From Caulobacteraceae bacterium PMMR1 (lineage in GTDB: Bacteria; Pseudomonadota; Alphaproteobacteria; Caulobacterales; Caulobacteraceae), in NCBI GenBank assembly GCA_000733915.1, contig JPOM01000001.1, forward strand, positions 62,001 through 126,000: DNA of 64,000 bases, read 5' to 3'. Positions 20,851 through 29,767 of the stretch are shown in pieces. The notes under the pieces are model-generated. The model worked only from the letters and a program-made list of their open reading frames with translations. It was not told where the DNA came from and ran no database searches. Position 1 is the stretch's first letter. Each line of letters starts with the position of its first letter. The position numbers and the translations under genes were made by a program.

Positions 20851-20898
20851 AAGGTCGCGCCCAAGGTTGCGCCCAAGGTTGCGCCCAAGGTTGCGCCC
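20851..20898 (+). repeat. Four tandem 12-base repeats upstream of leuS
   Basis: Unit AAGGTTGCGCCC repeated four times without interruption (the first copy has one C for T). The unit length is a multiple of three, so on the leuS strand it adds open GATL repeats ahead of the real start. It sits 41 bases upstream of the leuS ATG, in its promoter/leader region. Confidence 0.9.
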
Positions 20899-20989
20899 GG
20901 CGTCTGGCGGCGAACTGCGGGGCGCGGCGTTCATGGGGCGCTGTCGCCTTGGTCCGGAACGCCGCATGCCCTTCGACGCCGCCGAAGAC

Positions 20990-21247
20990 ACCCGCGCGAC
21001 TGGGCGCTGGCCGCGGCGGGCAAGCTCGCGCCCGAGGGGCGGCTGATCCTCTACACCGGCTTGGCGATCGTCGAGGGGCGCGACGGCGTGGCGGCGGCGC
21101 TGCGGGCCGGAAGCGATCCGGAGAGGTTCGAGCTGCGCTACCGCGAGCTCGACCCGGATATCTTCGGCGAGGAGCTGTCCCGGCCGGCCTATGCCGACGT
21201 CGAACGGATCGCGGCGGTGGGGGTCGTCCTCACCCGCAAGCCTAGCG
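20990..21247 (+). pseudogene. C-terminal fragment of a SAM-dependent methyltransferase
   Basis: An 85-codon plus-strand segment reads like the C-terminus of a class I methyltransferase: WALAAAGKLAPEGRLILYTG, then IVEGRDGVAAALRAGSD, then YRELDPDIFGEELSRPAYADVERIAAVGVVLTRKP. The N-terminal SAM-binding glycine loop and any plausible start codon are missing; upstream are only the 12-base repeats and the leuS start. The frame is not closed by a stop at the expected place (a one-base loss before CCTAG would do it). Best read as a decayed gene whose 5' part was removed, perhaps at the repeat. Confidence 0.6.
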
Positions 21248-21255
21248 CCCCCGCC

Positions 21256-22407
21256 CTAGCGTCCCCGGCCTCTGGCCGAGACCGGCCAGATGTCGACCAA
21301 GGTGTCGCCGCGGACCACGTGATAGGCGGCGTAGAGATTGACCGTCGGATCGCAGTGCGGCGGACTCAGGCGCACCAGGTCGCCGATTCTGAGGCGCGCC
21401 TCGATGTCCGGGGCGATCACGGCGCAGTGTTCGTCGCCCATGAAGACGACTCTGGCGTCCTGCGGCGCGCCGGCGGCGATCCGGGGCGGCTTGCCCTCGG
21501 TCGCAAACGCCTTCAGCCCGCCGTCGACCGTGACCAGCCCCGACGTGTTGGCGCTGACCACGCGGGTGTCCACGAACAGGCTGCGCTCGAAGGGCGCGGC
21601 GGCGCCTTCCGCCAGCTCGCAGTCGCCGTACTGGTCGTCCATGAAGACGTAGGAGCCGGGCTGCAGCTCGGTCATGACCCCGAGCTCCAGGTCGATACGA
21701 TGGGCGCCGGTGCCTGAGCCCGTGACCAGGGGCGGCTCCAGTCCCGCGGCCCTCAGCGCCTCGACAACGCTCGCCAGGTAGGCGGTGCGCTCCGCCATGG
21801 CGGCACGGCGCTCGGCGTAGCCGGCGATGTGCTGGTGCGCGCCGCAGTAGAACTGCACCCCCGCATAGCGCAGGGCAGCGCTCTCTGCGATCTGGCGGGC
21901 CAGGGCGACCGCGGCCTCCGGCGAGGTCACGCCGGTGCGGTGAAGGCCGGGGTCCACGTCCACGACGACCTGCAGCGGGCGCTCGGGGGAGGCGGCGCGG
22001 GCAAGGTCGGCGACGTTGTCGGGGCTGTCGGCCACCACTGACAGGTCATCGCTCGTTCCGTTCAGGGCGATCAGCCGCGCGATGGCCGGCGCCGAGACGA
22101 CGGGCGAGGTGATGTGCAGACCCGACACGCCGCCGTCTGCGAGCGCCTCGGCCTCGCCGAGCTTGGCGCAGCACTGCCCCGCCGCCCCGGCCGCCACCTG
22201 GCGGCGGGCGATCTCCACGCATTTGTGGGTCTTGGCGTGGGGCTTCAGGCGCACGCCCCGACCCCGCACCGTCTCGGCCATGGCCACGATGTTGCGCTCC
22301 AGCGCGTCGAGGTCGAGCACCAGCACGGGCGTGTTCAGGTCCGCACGCGAGCCCTGGCGCCCGATCAGGTGGGCGTGGAGGCGGCGGTCGAAATTCAGCT
22401 CGTCCAT
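21256..22407 (-). CDS. DSD1-family PLP-dependent D-amino-acid enzyme (D-threonine aldolase / D-serine dehydratase-like)
   Basis: 383 aa, alanine-racemase fold type III. The PLP Lys lies in RLKPHAKTHK near residue 57; LHITSPVV, VVVDVDPGLHRTGV and VQFYCGAHQHIAGY line the barrel. The C-terminal LSPPHCDPTVNLY has the paired His-Cys that bind metal in DSD1 and D-threonine aldolases. The product would cleave or dehydrate a D-hydroxy amino acid such as D-threonine or D-serine; the sequence alone does not choose. Followed directly by the FAD oxidase gene, nine bases away on the same strand. Confidence 0.87.
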   Translation of the reverse strand: MDELNFDRRLHAHLIGRQGSRADLNTPVLVLDLDALERNIVAMAETVRGRGVRLKPHAKTHKCVEIARRQVAAGAAGQCCAKLGEAEALADGGVSGLHITSPVVSAPAIARLIALNGTSDDLSVVADSPDNVADLARAASPERPLQVVVDVDPGLHRTGVTSPEAAVALARQIAESAALRYAGVQFYCGAHQHIAGYAERRAAMAERTAYLASVVEALRAAGLEPPLVTGSGTGAHRIDLELGVMTELQPGSYVFMDDQYGDCELAEGAAAPFERSLFVDTRVVSANTSGLVTVDGGLKAFATEGKPPRIAAGAPQDARVVFMGDEHCAVIAPDIEARLRIGDLVRLSPPHCDPTVNLYAAYHVVRGDTLVDIWPVSARGRGR

Positions 22408-22416
22408 GGGATGGGC

Positions 22417-23679
22417 CTACTCGAAGAGGGCGGCCAGGTGGCCGTTCAGGAACTTGCCGGAGGGGTCGACGCGGCGGCGCTGGGCGCGGAAGCGCTCGGC
22501 CGCGGGGTAAAGAGCGTCCACCTCGGCGCGGCTCAGGGTGTGGCGCTTGGCCCAGTGCGGCCGCCCGCCGTGGTCGCGGAAGATCGCCTCGGCCTCGGCG
22601 AACAGCTCGCGCCAGGGCATGGGCGCATACTGGTGCATGGACACCGACGCGCCCGGCCCGCGGTTGAATGGGCTTAGCCAGATGTCGTCGCCCGCGCACC
22701 AGCGGAACTCGAAGGGGAAGGCGACCGGCAAGCGGCGCCTGCGAATCCAATCGGTCACGGCCTTAAGCGCCTCCAGGCCCGCGGCGCGGGGCACCTCGTA
22801 CTCCATCTCCTCGAAGCGGACGTTGCGCTCCGATGGGAAGACGCGCCACGCCGGCCCGATCCGGTGCTGGGGCGAGGCGGCCCGGGTCATGATCCGCTGC
22901 AGGCTCGGGATCAGCACCGGCGCCCGGGCCCCGAGGTCGCACAGGGCCTGGAAGATCGCCTCCTCGTTGGAGGGCTTGGCCGGGCGGGGCGTGTCCTCCG
23001 CCTCGATGGGGTGGAGGGTCTTCAGGATCGCCTGGTCAGCATAGGGGAAGACGAAGAACTCCACATGCCGGTGCGAGGCCGCAAGCGCGTCGAAGGTCTC
23101 CATCACCTCGGCCAGGGGGCGCTTGACGATGCGCTCTTCCAGCTTGAAGGCGGGCAGGACGTCGATGCGCGCCGCGGTGACCACGCCCAGCAGGCCGAGC
23201 GCCAGGCGCTGGGCCTCGAAGAGCTCGGGGTCGCGCCCCCGGTCCACCTCCACCGCCGACCCGTCGGCCAGCACAAGGCGGTAGGCGTGGGCGAAGGTGG
23301 AGAGGCTGCCGAGGTCCCGCCCCGTGCCGTGCGTCCCGGTCGCCAGCGCCCCGGCCAGGGCCTGCGGGTTCACGTCGCCCTGGTTGGGCAGCGACAGCCC
23401 GAGGTCCCAGAGCGCTCGCGTCAGGCGCTTCAGGCTCCAGCCGGCGGGCGCCCAGGCGGTCTTGCGGTCGGGGGCGACCTCGATGTCGCCCTCCAGCGCG
23501 GACAGGTCCAGCAGTAGCCCGTCGGTTTCGCACAGCGGCATGAAGGAGTGCCCCGCGCCGGCGACGCGGACCTTGTCCGCCTCCACGACCCGGCGCTGCA
23601 GCGCCTGCAGCGTCTCCGGCCGGGCGATCTTGCGGGGCGCGGCCTGCACGCTTGCCGACCAGTTGCTCCAGGCGGCCAT
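22417..23679 (-). CDS. D-arabinono-1,4-lactone oxidase-type FAD enzyme
   Basis: 420 aa. FAD-binding type 4 domain with VAGAGHSFMPLC (near residue 40), LSLPNQGDVNPQALAGALATGTHGTG, and LGVVTAARIDVLP; the C-terminal ALO domain has EEMEYEVPRAAGLEALKAV, PFEFRWCAGDDIWLSPFNRG and the closing RVDPSGKFLNGHL. Members oxidise sugar lactones or polyols (L-gulono-lactone, alditols) with O2 or a dehydrogenase acceptor. The ATG at 23679 starts with an aromatic-rich NWSASVQAAP typical of the family. Same strand as, and likely co-transcribed with, the DSD1 gene. Confidence 0.88.
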   Translation of the reverse strand: MAAWSNWSASVQAAPRKIARPETLQALQRRVVEADKVRVAGAGHSFMPLCETDGLLLDLSALEGDIEVAPDRKTAWAPAGWSLKRLTRALWDLGLSLPNQGDVNPQALAGALATGTHGTGRDLGSLSTFAHAYRLVLADGSAVEVDRGRDPELFEAQRLALGLLGVVTAARIDVLPAFKLEERIVKRPLAEVMETFDALAASHRHVEFFVFPYADQAILKTLHPIEAEDTPRPAKPSNEEAIFQALCDLGARAPVLIPSLQRIMTRAASPQHRIGPAWRVFPSERNVRFEEMEYEVPRAAGLEALKAVTDWIRRRRLPVAFPFEFRWCAGDDIWLSPFNRGPGASVSMHQYAPMPWRELFAEAEAIFRDHGGRPHWAKRHTLSRAEVDALYPAAERFRAQRRRVDPSGKFLNGHLAALFE

Positions 23680-23753
23680 GCCGGTTCCCGCTCCGCTGCG
23701 AAAGGTCAGGCTAGGCGCAAGCGCAGGGCCGGGCAAATGGCGCCGGGCGGGGT

Positions 23754-24694
23754 CTAGGCCGGCCCGAGCGGGCTCTCCACGCCGCGGATCAGGCACGCCG
23801 CGGTCACGGTGTTCCTGAGCAGGCAGGCGATGGTCATCGGCCCTACGCCTCCGGGCGCCGGCGTGATCCAGCCCGCCACGCCCAGCGCCTCCTCGAAGGC
23901 GACGTCGCCGACCACGCGCGTCTTGCCCTGGGCCGCCTTCTGCGGGTCGCGCGAGGGCACGCGGTTGATGCCGACGTCGATCACCGCCGCCCCCGGCTTG
24001 ATCCAGTCGCCCCGCACCATCTCGGGGCGGCCGACCGCCGCGACCAGGATCTCCGCCCGGCGACAAACCTCGGGCAGGTCGCGGGTGCGCGAATGCGCCA
24101 CCGTCACCGTGCAGTCCGCCTGGAGCAGCAGCTGGGCCAGGGGCTTGCCCACGATGTTGGAGCGCCCGACCACCACAGCCTCCCGGCCCGCAGCTCCCCC
24201 AGCGTCCGCCGCAGCAGGATCAGGCAGCCCAGGGGCGTGCACGAGACCAGCCCCGCCTGGCCCGTCGCCAGCCGCCCGGCGTTGACGACGTGGAAGCCGT
24301 CGACGTCCTTGTCGGGGCTGATCGCGGCCAGCACCGCGGCGCTGTCGATCTGGGGCGGCAGCGGAAGCTGGACCAGGATGCCGTGGATGCTCGGATCGTC
24401 GTTCAGCTGCTCCACCAACGCCAGGAGCTCCGCCTCGGTGGCGCTCTCCGGCAGCCGGTGCGTGAGCGACAGCATGCCGGCCTCGCGCGAACGCTCGCCC
24501 TTGTTGCGCACATAGATCTGCGAGGCCGGGTCCTCGCCCACGATCACCACCGCCAGCCCCGGCGTCAGGTCGTGCCGGGCCTTCAGCGTCGCCACCGCGG
24601 CCGCCACCTCGGCGGTCAGCCGCGCCGCCTCGGCCTTGCCGTCGATGCGCCGCGCCTGTCCGCCGGAAGAGAGGATGTCGCGCGTCGTGACCAT
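23754..24694 (-). CDS. folD: Methylenetetrahydrofolate dehydrogenase/cyclohydrolase FolD, frameshifted
   Basis: Bifunctional one-carbon enzyme interconverting methylene- and formyl-THF. The N-terminal frame from the ATG at 24694 gives [21 protein letters not shown] (catalytic Lys), [30 protein letters not shown] and [17 protein letters not shown]. The remainder, [31 protein letters not shown] and [18 protein letters not shown], is in a different frame. The span is 941 bases, one short of 314 codons; the shift lies in 24178-24201, next to a run of five C (24196-24200) on the plus strand. Since FolD is normally needed, a base-calling error is the simplest reading; a real null allele is the alternative. 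Confidence 0.85.
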
Positions 24695-24781
24695 GGCGCG
24701 CGATTGGACCGGGCGGGCTCTTGCGTCAATGTCGCGAAGCCGCCATGCCGGACCCTGTTCCCACGCTCCGTTCCCAAGCTC

Positions 24782-26308
24782 ATGGCGGCTGTCTCGCAAC
24801 ACGTGATCGAAGACGCCGCGCGCCTGAGCGAGCGGCTGTTTCGGCGCAGCATCCTGATCGCCCTGACGGTCGGGCTGGGCGGCCTCTTGCTGATGACCGC
24901 CGCGGTCGGCTGGCTGGTGGCCCGCAACAGCGCCGACAGCGCCTGGGTCGAACACACCTATCAGGTCGTGGGCTCGATCCAGCGGCTCGAAACCGTCGTG
25001 GAGCGCTCCGAGACCGCGCGCCGCGGCCTGCTGCTGGGCGACGACGCGAGCTATGCCGCAACCTACCGCGAGAGCATGGCCGAGGTTCCGGCGCTCCTCG
25101 GCCGCCTCACGCGCCTGACGCAGGACAACCCCGTGCAGCAGGCCGCCCTGGCCCGGCTCCGCCCCATACTGGACCGGCGGCGCGCCAACGCCGATGCGAC
25201 CCTGGCCCTGGTCGAGCACGGCGACCGCGCCGGGGCCCAGGCGCTGTTCCGCCGGCTCGCGCTCCAGCGGCTGACCCAGCGGTCGCGCGACGTCCTGGAG
25301 GACATGGCCAGGGAGGAGCGCCGCCTGCTGGTCCGCCGCCGGGCGGAGGCGAGCGGGACCTCGCGCATCCTGTTCCTTACCGTGCTCGCGGCGGCGGGCC
25401 TGGTCGCGGGCGTCTCGGTGATCTCGCTCCTGCTCACCCGTCGCTATGCGTCCGACCTGCGCCGCTCCGAGAACGAGCTGCGGCGGTTGAACGAAGGGCT
25501 GGACGCGGCCGTCCGCGACCGCACCGCGGACCTGACCCGGGCCAACCAGGAGATCCAGCGCTTCGCCTACATCGTCAGCCATGACCTGCGCGCGCCCCTC
25601 GTCAATGTCATGGGCTTCACCAGCGAGCTCGAGGCCGCGATGAAGGCCCTGACGGAGCAGTTCGCCGACCCGGCCTTTCGCCAGTCGGGGCTGATGACGC
25701 CCGCGGCGGACGTCGCCATCCGGGAGGACCTGCCCGAGGCGATCGCCTTCATCCGCAGCTCCACGCGCAAGATGGACGGGCTGATCAAGGCCATACTGGA
25801 GCTCTCGCGCCGGGGGCGTCGCACCCTCAGGCCCGAGCCCCTGGCCATGGAGCCGCTTCTGCGCGCCCTCGCCGACACCGTGCGGCATCTGGCCCAGGAC
25901 CGGGGGGCGGAGGTGGTCTTGGAGACCCCCCTGCCCGACATCGTCAGCGACCGCCTGGCGATAGAGCAGGTGTTCGGCAACCTGATCGACAATGCGGTCA
26001 AGTACCTCAAGCCGGGGCGGCCCGGGCGGATCGTGGTGCGCGGGGCCGAGCGCTTGGGCCGCGCCGTCTTCGAGGTGGAGGACAACGGACGGGGCATCGC
26101 GCCCAAGGACCACGAACGCATCTTCGAGCTGTTCCGCAGGTCCGGGACCCAGGACCAGCCCGGCGAGGGCATCGGCCTCGCCCACGTGCGGGCCCTTGTC
26201 TATCGTCTTGGCGGAACCATAGAAGTGGTGTCGGAGCTTGACCGGGGCGCTTTGTTCCGCGTCTCCCTTCCCCTGACCCTGGCCCGCGAGGAGGCCGCCG
26301 CAGAGTGA
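24782..26308 (+). CDS. CHASE3-domain sensor histidine kinase
   Basis: 508 aa. Membrane helix at about residues 23-47, a helical periplasmic sensor of CHASE3 type (about 48-190, with [19 protein letters not shown]), second helix 196-218, a coiled linker, HisKA with [13 protein letters not shown] (His at about 267), and HATPase with [32 protein letters not shown] and [13 protein letters not shown]. The trailing GTGA overlap couples it to a single-domain receiver. No PAS or HAMP is obvious. The signal is unknown. Confidence 0.9.
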   Translation: MAAVSQHVIEDAARLSERLFRRSILIALTVGLGGLLLMTAAVGWLVARNSADSAWVEHTYQVVGSIQRLETVVERSETARRGLLLGDDASYAATYRESMAEVPALLGRLTRLTQDNPVQQAALARLRPILDRRRANADATLALVEHGDRAGAQALFRRLALQRLTQRSRDVLEDMAREERRLLVRRRAEASGTSRILFLTVLAAAGLVAGVSVISLLLTRRYASDLRRSENELRRLNEGLDAAVRDRTADLTRANQEIQRFAYIVSHDLRAPLVNVMGFTSELEAAMKALTEQFADPAFRQSGLMTPAADVAIREDLPEAIAFIRSSTRKMDGLIKAILELSRRGRRTLRPEPLAMEPLLRALADTVRHLAQDRGAEVVLETPLPDIVSDRLAIEQVFGNLIDNAVKYLKPGRPGRIVVRGAERLGRAVFEVEDNGRGIAPKDHERIFELFRRSGTQDQPGEGIGLAHVRALVYRLGGTIEVVSELDRGALFRVSLPLTLAREEAAAE

Positions 26309-26745
26309 TCGAGCATCAGCCCGTGACGATCATCATGATCGAGGACGACGAGGGCCATGCGCGCCTGATCGATCGCAACATCCGTCGTGCGGGAATTTTC
26401 AACGACATCAAGCACTTCGCCGAGGGCACGGCGGCGCTGCAGTTCATCCTGACCAATCCGGAGGGTCCCGCGGGCAATGGGCCGGCGCTGATCCTGCTCG
26501 ACCTGAACCTGCCTGACATGAGCGGCACCGACATCTTGGCCGCGATCAAGAACGAGCCGAAGCTGAAGCGCACGCCCGTCATCGTGCTGACCACCACCGA
26601 CGACAAGCTCGAGATCGAGCGCTGCTACGACCTCGGCTGCAACGTCTACATCACCAAGCCGGTGAACTATGAGAGCTTCGCCGACGCCATCCGCCAGCTC
26701 GGCCTGTTCCTGTCGGTCATCCAGGTGCCGGAGGGCGCCGCCTGA
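26305..26745 (+). CDS. Single-domain response regulator
   Basis: 146 aa, receiver domain only. Acidic pocket IEDDE (residues 12-16), phospho-acceptor Asp66 in [12 protein letters not shown], Thr switch region VLTTTDD and Lys118 in [11 protein letters not shown] are all present. It resembles the Rcp1/CheY-like receivers paired with CHASE3 or phytochrome kinases. GTG start inside the kinase stop; three bases before the next gene. It has no output domain, so it probably passes phosphate on or sequesters it. Confidence 0.93.
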   Translation: MIEHQPVTIIMIEDDEGHARLIDRNIRRAGIFNDIKHFAEGTAALQFILTNPEGPAGNGPALILLDLNLPDMSGTDILAAIKNEPKLKRTPVIVLTTTDDKLEIERCYDLGCNVYITKPVNYESFADAIRQLGLFLSVIQVPEGAA

Positions 26746-26747
26746 GC

Positions 26748-27800
26748 ATGGCCGAAGAGGCGCCGACGCGGCTGCTCTACGTCGACGACGACGAGGCCTT
26801 CTGCGCCCTTGTGCGCCGGAGCCTCAGGCGGCGCGGCTTCGACGTGACCTGCGCCCACGACGGCGCGTCCGGCGTCTCGCTCGCCCGGGACAGCGTCTTC
26901 GACGTCATCGCCGTGGACCACTACATGCCCGGCCAGGACGGGCTGCAGACCCTGTCCGAGATGCTCCAGCGCGAGGATCCCCCGCCGATCGTCTTCGTCA
27001 GCGGCAACGACGACAGCCGCGTGGCGGTGGCGGCGCTGAAGAGCGGCGCGGCGGACTACGTCGTGAAATCGAGCTCCGAGGAGTTCCTGGACCTCCTGGC
27101 CGCCGCCCTGGGCGGCGCGGTGGAGCAGGTGCGGCTGAGGCGCGCGCGCGATGCGGCGGAACAAGCGCTGCGCCAGGCCAACAGCCAGCTCGAGCAGGTC
27201 GTGGCGCGCCAGACCGCGCTGCTGCGCGAGGTGAACCACCGCGTAGCCAACAGCCTGCAGCTGGTCTCCTCCCTCGTCCACCTCCAGGCCGGCGCCCTGA
27301 AGGACGGCCCAGCGCGGGAGGCGCTGCGCGACACCCAGGCGCGGCTGGACGCCATCATGCAGGTGCACCGGCGTCTCTACACCTCCGAGGATGTGGAGAC
27401 CGTCGAGGTCGACGAATATCTGCGGGGTCTCGTGGCGGAGCTGGAGCAGTCGATCTCGCCCGCCCGCTCGATCCGCCTGGAGGTCGATCCCTTAAGGCTC
27501 GCTACGGACAAGGCCGTCTCGCTGGGCGTGATCGTCAACGAGCTGATCACCAACGCGGTGAAATACGCCTACGACCCTGGCCAGGCGGGCGAGGTGCGCA
27601 TCGGCCTCTGGAAGCGCGGCGACCGTCTGGAGCTGCGCGTGGAGGACGACGGCCGCGGCCTGCCGGAGGGCGGGGCGGCGCCCAAGGGCACGGGCCTCGG
27701 CCAGCGCGTGATCGCCGCCATGGCCAAGAGCCTCGGCTCCCAGGTGCGCTACGAGGCCTTGCAACCCGGCGTCAGCGCCCGCCTACTGTTCCGGCCCTGA
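26748..27800 (+). CDS. Receiver-HisKA_2 hybrid histidine kinase
   Basis: 350 aa soluble protein. N-terminal receiver with YVDDDEAF, Asp57 in IAVDHYMPGQDG and Lys107 in YVVKSSSEE; a coiled coil (about 125-158); a HisKA_2 dimerisation region with LLREVNHRVANSLQLVSSLVHLQ (His164); and an HATPase with GVIVNELITNAVKYAYD and EDDGRGLPEG. HisKA_2/HWE-type kinases in alphaproteobacteria often feed the PhyR general stress response, but no phyR/nepR is in this window. Order of phosphate flow is likely CHASE3 kinase to receiver to this protein; that is inference. Confidence 0.9.
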   Translation: MAEEAPTRLLYVDDDEAFCALVRRSLRRRGFDVTCAHDGASGVSLARDSVFDVIAVDHYMPGQDGLQTLSEMLQREDPPPIVFVSGNDDSRVAVAALKSGAADYVVKSSSEEFLDLLAAALGGAVEQVRLRRARDAAEQALRQANSQLEQVVARQTALLREVNHRVANSLQLVSSLVHLQAGALKDGPAREALRDTQARLDAIMQVHRRLYTSEDVETVEVDEYLRGLVAELEQSISPARSIRLEVDPLRLATDKAVSLGVIVNELITNAVKYAYDPGQAGEVRIGLWKRGDRLELRVEDDGRGLPEGGAAPKGTGLGQRVIAAMAKSLGSQVRYEALQPGVSARLLFRP

Positions 27801-27878
27801 GGCCTTGCCGCGTTGCAGCCCCCGGCCCGGCCGTATAGGCGTCCTCCCTCGACGTGACGTGACGAAGGCTCAGGCGCG

Positions 27879-29183
27879 ATGAACGTGGTGATGGTCGGCA
27901 CGGGCTATGTGGGCCTGGTGTCGGGGGCGTGCTTTTCCGACTTCGGCCACCGCGTCACCTGCATCGACAAGGACGTGTCCAAGATCGAGCGGCTGAAGCG
28001 GGGCGAGATCCCGATCTTCGAGCCTGGGCTGGATCAGCTCGTCGCGACCAATGTGCGCGAGGGGCGGCTGTTCTTCGAGACCGACCCCAGGGCGGCCGTG
28101 CGCGACGCCGACGCGGTGTTCATCGCGGTGGGCACGCCCTCGCGGCGGGGCGACGGCCATGCGGACCTGTCCTTCGTCTATGCCGCCGCCGAGGAGATCG
28201 CCGGCCTGATCGACGGCTTCACGGTCCTGGTCACCAAGTCCACCGTTCCCGTGGGCACCGGCGACGAGATCGAGGCCATCGTGCGCCGGGTGCGCCCGGA
28301 CGCCGAGGTCGAGGTCGTCTCCAACCCGGAGTTCCTGCGCGAGGGCGCGGCGATCAACGACTTCAAGCGGCCCGACCGCGTGGTGGTGGGCACGGAGGAC
28401 GAGCGCGCGCGCGAGGTGATGCGCGAGCTCTACCGCCCGCTGTTTCTGAACGAGACGCCGATCCTGTTCACCAGCCGGCGCACATCGGAGCTGATCAAGT
28501 ACGCGGCCAACGCCTTCCTGGCCATGAAGATCACCTTCATCAACGAGATGGCCGACCTCTGCGAGGCGGTGGGCGCGGACGTGCAGCAGGTCAGCCGCGG
28601 CATCGGGCTGGACAACCGCATCGGGGCCAAGTTCCTCCACGCCGGGCCGGGCTATGGCGGCTCCTGCTTCCCCAAGGACACCCTGGCGCTGGTGCGCACC
28701 GCCGCGGACTCCGGCGCGCCCACGCGCCTGATCGAGACCACGGTGCAGGTGAACGACGCGCGAAAGCGCCGCATGGCCGACAAGGTGGTCGCGGCGCTGG
28801 GCGGCGAGGTGGCCGGCAAGACGGTGGCGGTGCTGGGGCTGACCTTCAAGCCGAACACCGACGACATGCGCGACGCGCCCTCCTTGGCGATCATCCCGCG
28901 CCTGCAGGCGCTCGGCGCGCAGGTCCGCGCCTATGATCCCGAGGGCATGGGCGAGGCGCGCCGCCTGCTGCAGGACGTCGCCTTCACCTCCGGCCCCTAC
29001 GATGCGGCGGAGGGCGCCGACGTGGTCGTCTTCGTCACCGAGTGGGATCAGTTTCGCGCGCTGGACCTGGACCGGCTGAAGCTGGTCATGCGCAAGCCGG
29101 CGATCGTGGACCTGCGCAACATCTACCGCCCCTCCGAGATGGCCGCGCGCGGCTTCGCCTACGCCTCGATCGGCCGGCCGTAG
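27879..29183 (+). CDS. ugd: UDP-glucose 6-dehydrogenase
   Basis: 434 aa. Oxidises UDP-glucose to UDP-glucuronate with 2 NAD+. N-terminal Rossmann motif MVGTGYVGLVSGACFSDFGH, VAVGTPSRRGDGHADLSFV, KSTVPVGTG, ELIKYAANAFLAMKITFINE, and the catalytic Cys in GGSCFPKDTLA; second Rossmann VLGLTFKPNTDDMRDAPSL. The adjacent remnant of UDP-glucuronate decarboxylase, 3'-overlapping by about 25 bases, suggests an earlier UDP-xylose pathway. Confidence 0.95.
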   Translation: MNVVMVGTGYVGLVSGACFSDFGHRVTCIDKDVSKIERLKRGEIPIFEPGLDQLVATNVREGRLFFETDPRAAVRDADAVFIAVGTPSRRGDGHADLSFVYAAAEEIAGLIDGFTVLVTKSTVPVGTGDEIEAIVRRVRPDAEVEVVSNPEFLREGAAINDFKRPDRVVVGTEDERAREVMRELYRPLFLNETPILFTSRRTSELIKYAANAFLAMKITFINEMADLCEAVGADVQQVSRGIGLDNRIGAKFLHAGPGYGGSCFPKDTLALVRTAADSGAPTRLIETTVQVNDARKRRMADKVVAALGGEVAGKTVAVLGLTFKPNTDDMRDAPSLAIIPRLQALGAQVRAYDPEGMGEARRLLQDVAFTSGPYDAAEGADVVVFVTEWDQFRALDLDRLKLVMRKPAIVDLRNIYRPSEMAARGFAYASIGRP

Positions 29184-29734
29184 CGGCCCTCCTCCAGGGC
29201 GCGGGCCAGGGCCGGCGACTTCTGGAATAGGAGATCGTCGAAGCAGGCGATGGTCCGCTCCAGCCCGACCTTCAGCGGCGTGCGCGGGGCCCAGCCCAGC
29301 AGCTCGTCGGCGCGGCTGATGTCGGGGCGGCGCTGGCGGAGGTCGTCCTCGGGCAGCGCTTGCCCTCGTCGTAGCACGAGCGGCTGCCGATCGGACTGAC
29401 GTTGCCCCAATGGTCCTCGCGCTGAGGGTGGACCGCCGGGTCGCCGTACACCTCCGATGTGGACGCCTGCAGCAGCTTGGCTTTCGCCCGCTTGGCCAGG
29501 CCCAGCATGTTGATCGCCCCGTGCACGCTGGTCTTCACCGTCTGCACGGGGTCGTGCTGATCGTGCACGGGCGAGGCGGGACAGGCCAGGGTGTAGATCT
29601 GGTCCACCCAGCTCGAATCGATGACTGTCGAGCCGGCTCTAGACGTCCTTTCGCCGGCCTGTATAGAAGTTGTCGACGCAGAGCACGTCCGCGCCGCTCG
29701 CGACCAGGCGCTCGCATAGGTGAGACCCGCGGCG
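29159..29734 (-). pseudogene. UDP-glucuronate decarboxylase (UXS-type) with internal deletion
   Basis: Minus-strand fragments in family order: [28 protein letters not shown] followed at once by a TAG stop, then [53 protein letters not shown] and YDEGKRC, and then [29 protein letters not shown] of the C-terminus. The N-terminal glycine loop, about 12 residues before VDQIY, and roughly 120 residues between YDEGKR and LPEDD are missing. The main deletion joins in a CGCTGCCCGAG stretch that suits both ends, suggesting microhomology-mediated loss. The active-site Ser/Tyr region survives but the protein cannot be made. Normal enzymes make UDP-xylose from the ugd product. Confidence 0.85.
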
Positions 29735-29767
29735 GATCCAATTGTGACGGAAGCCTCACGATCCGCC

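Noticed and set aside
20851-20898. CRISPR-like array
   Set aside because: The 12-base units are directly adjacent, without spacers, and no cas genes are near.
24104-26185. A 693-codon minus-strand frame covering the CHASE3 kinase
   Set aside because: Only its last part is folD; the rest is an antisense shadow of the kinase.
27801-27878. Terminator between the HisKA_2 kinase and ugd
   Set aside because: GC-rich partial palindromes but no T run.
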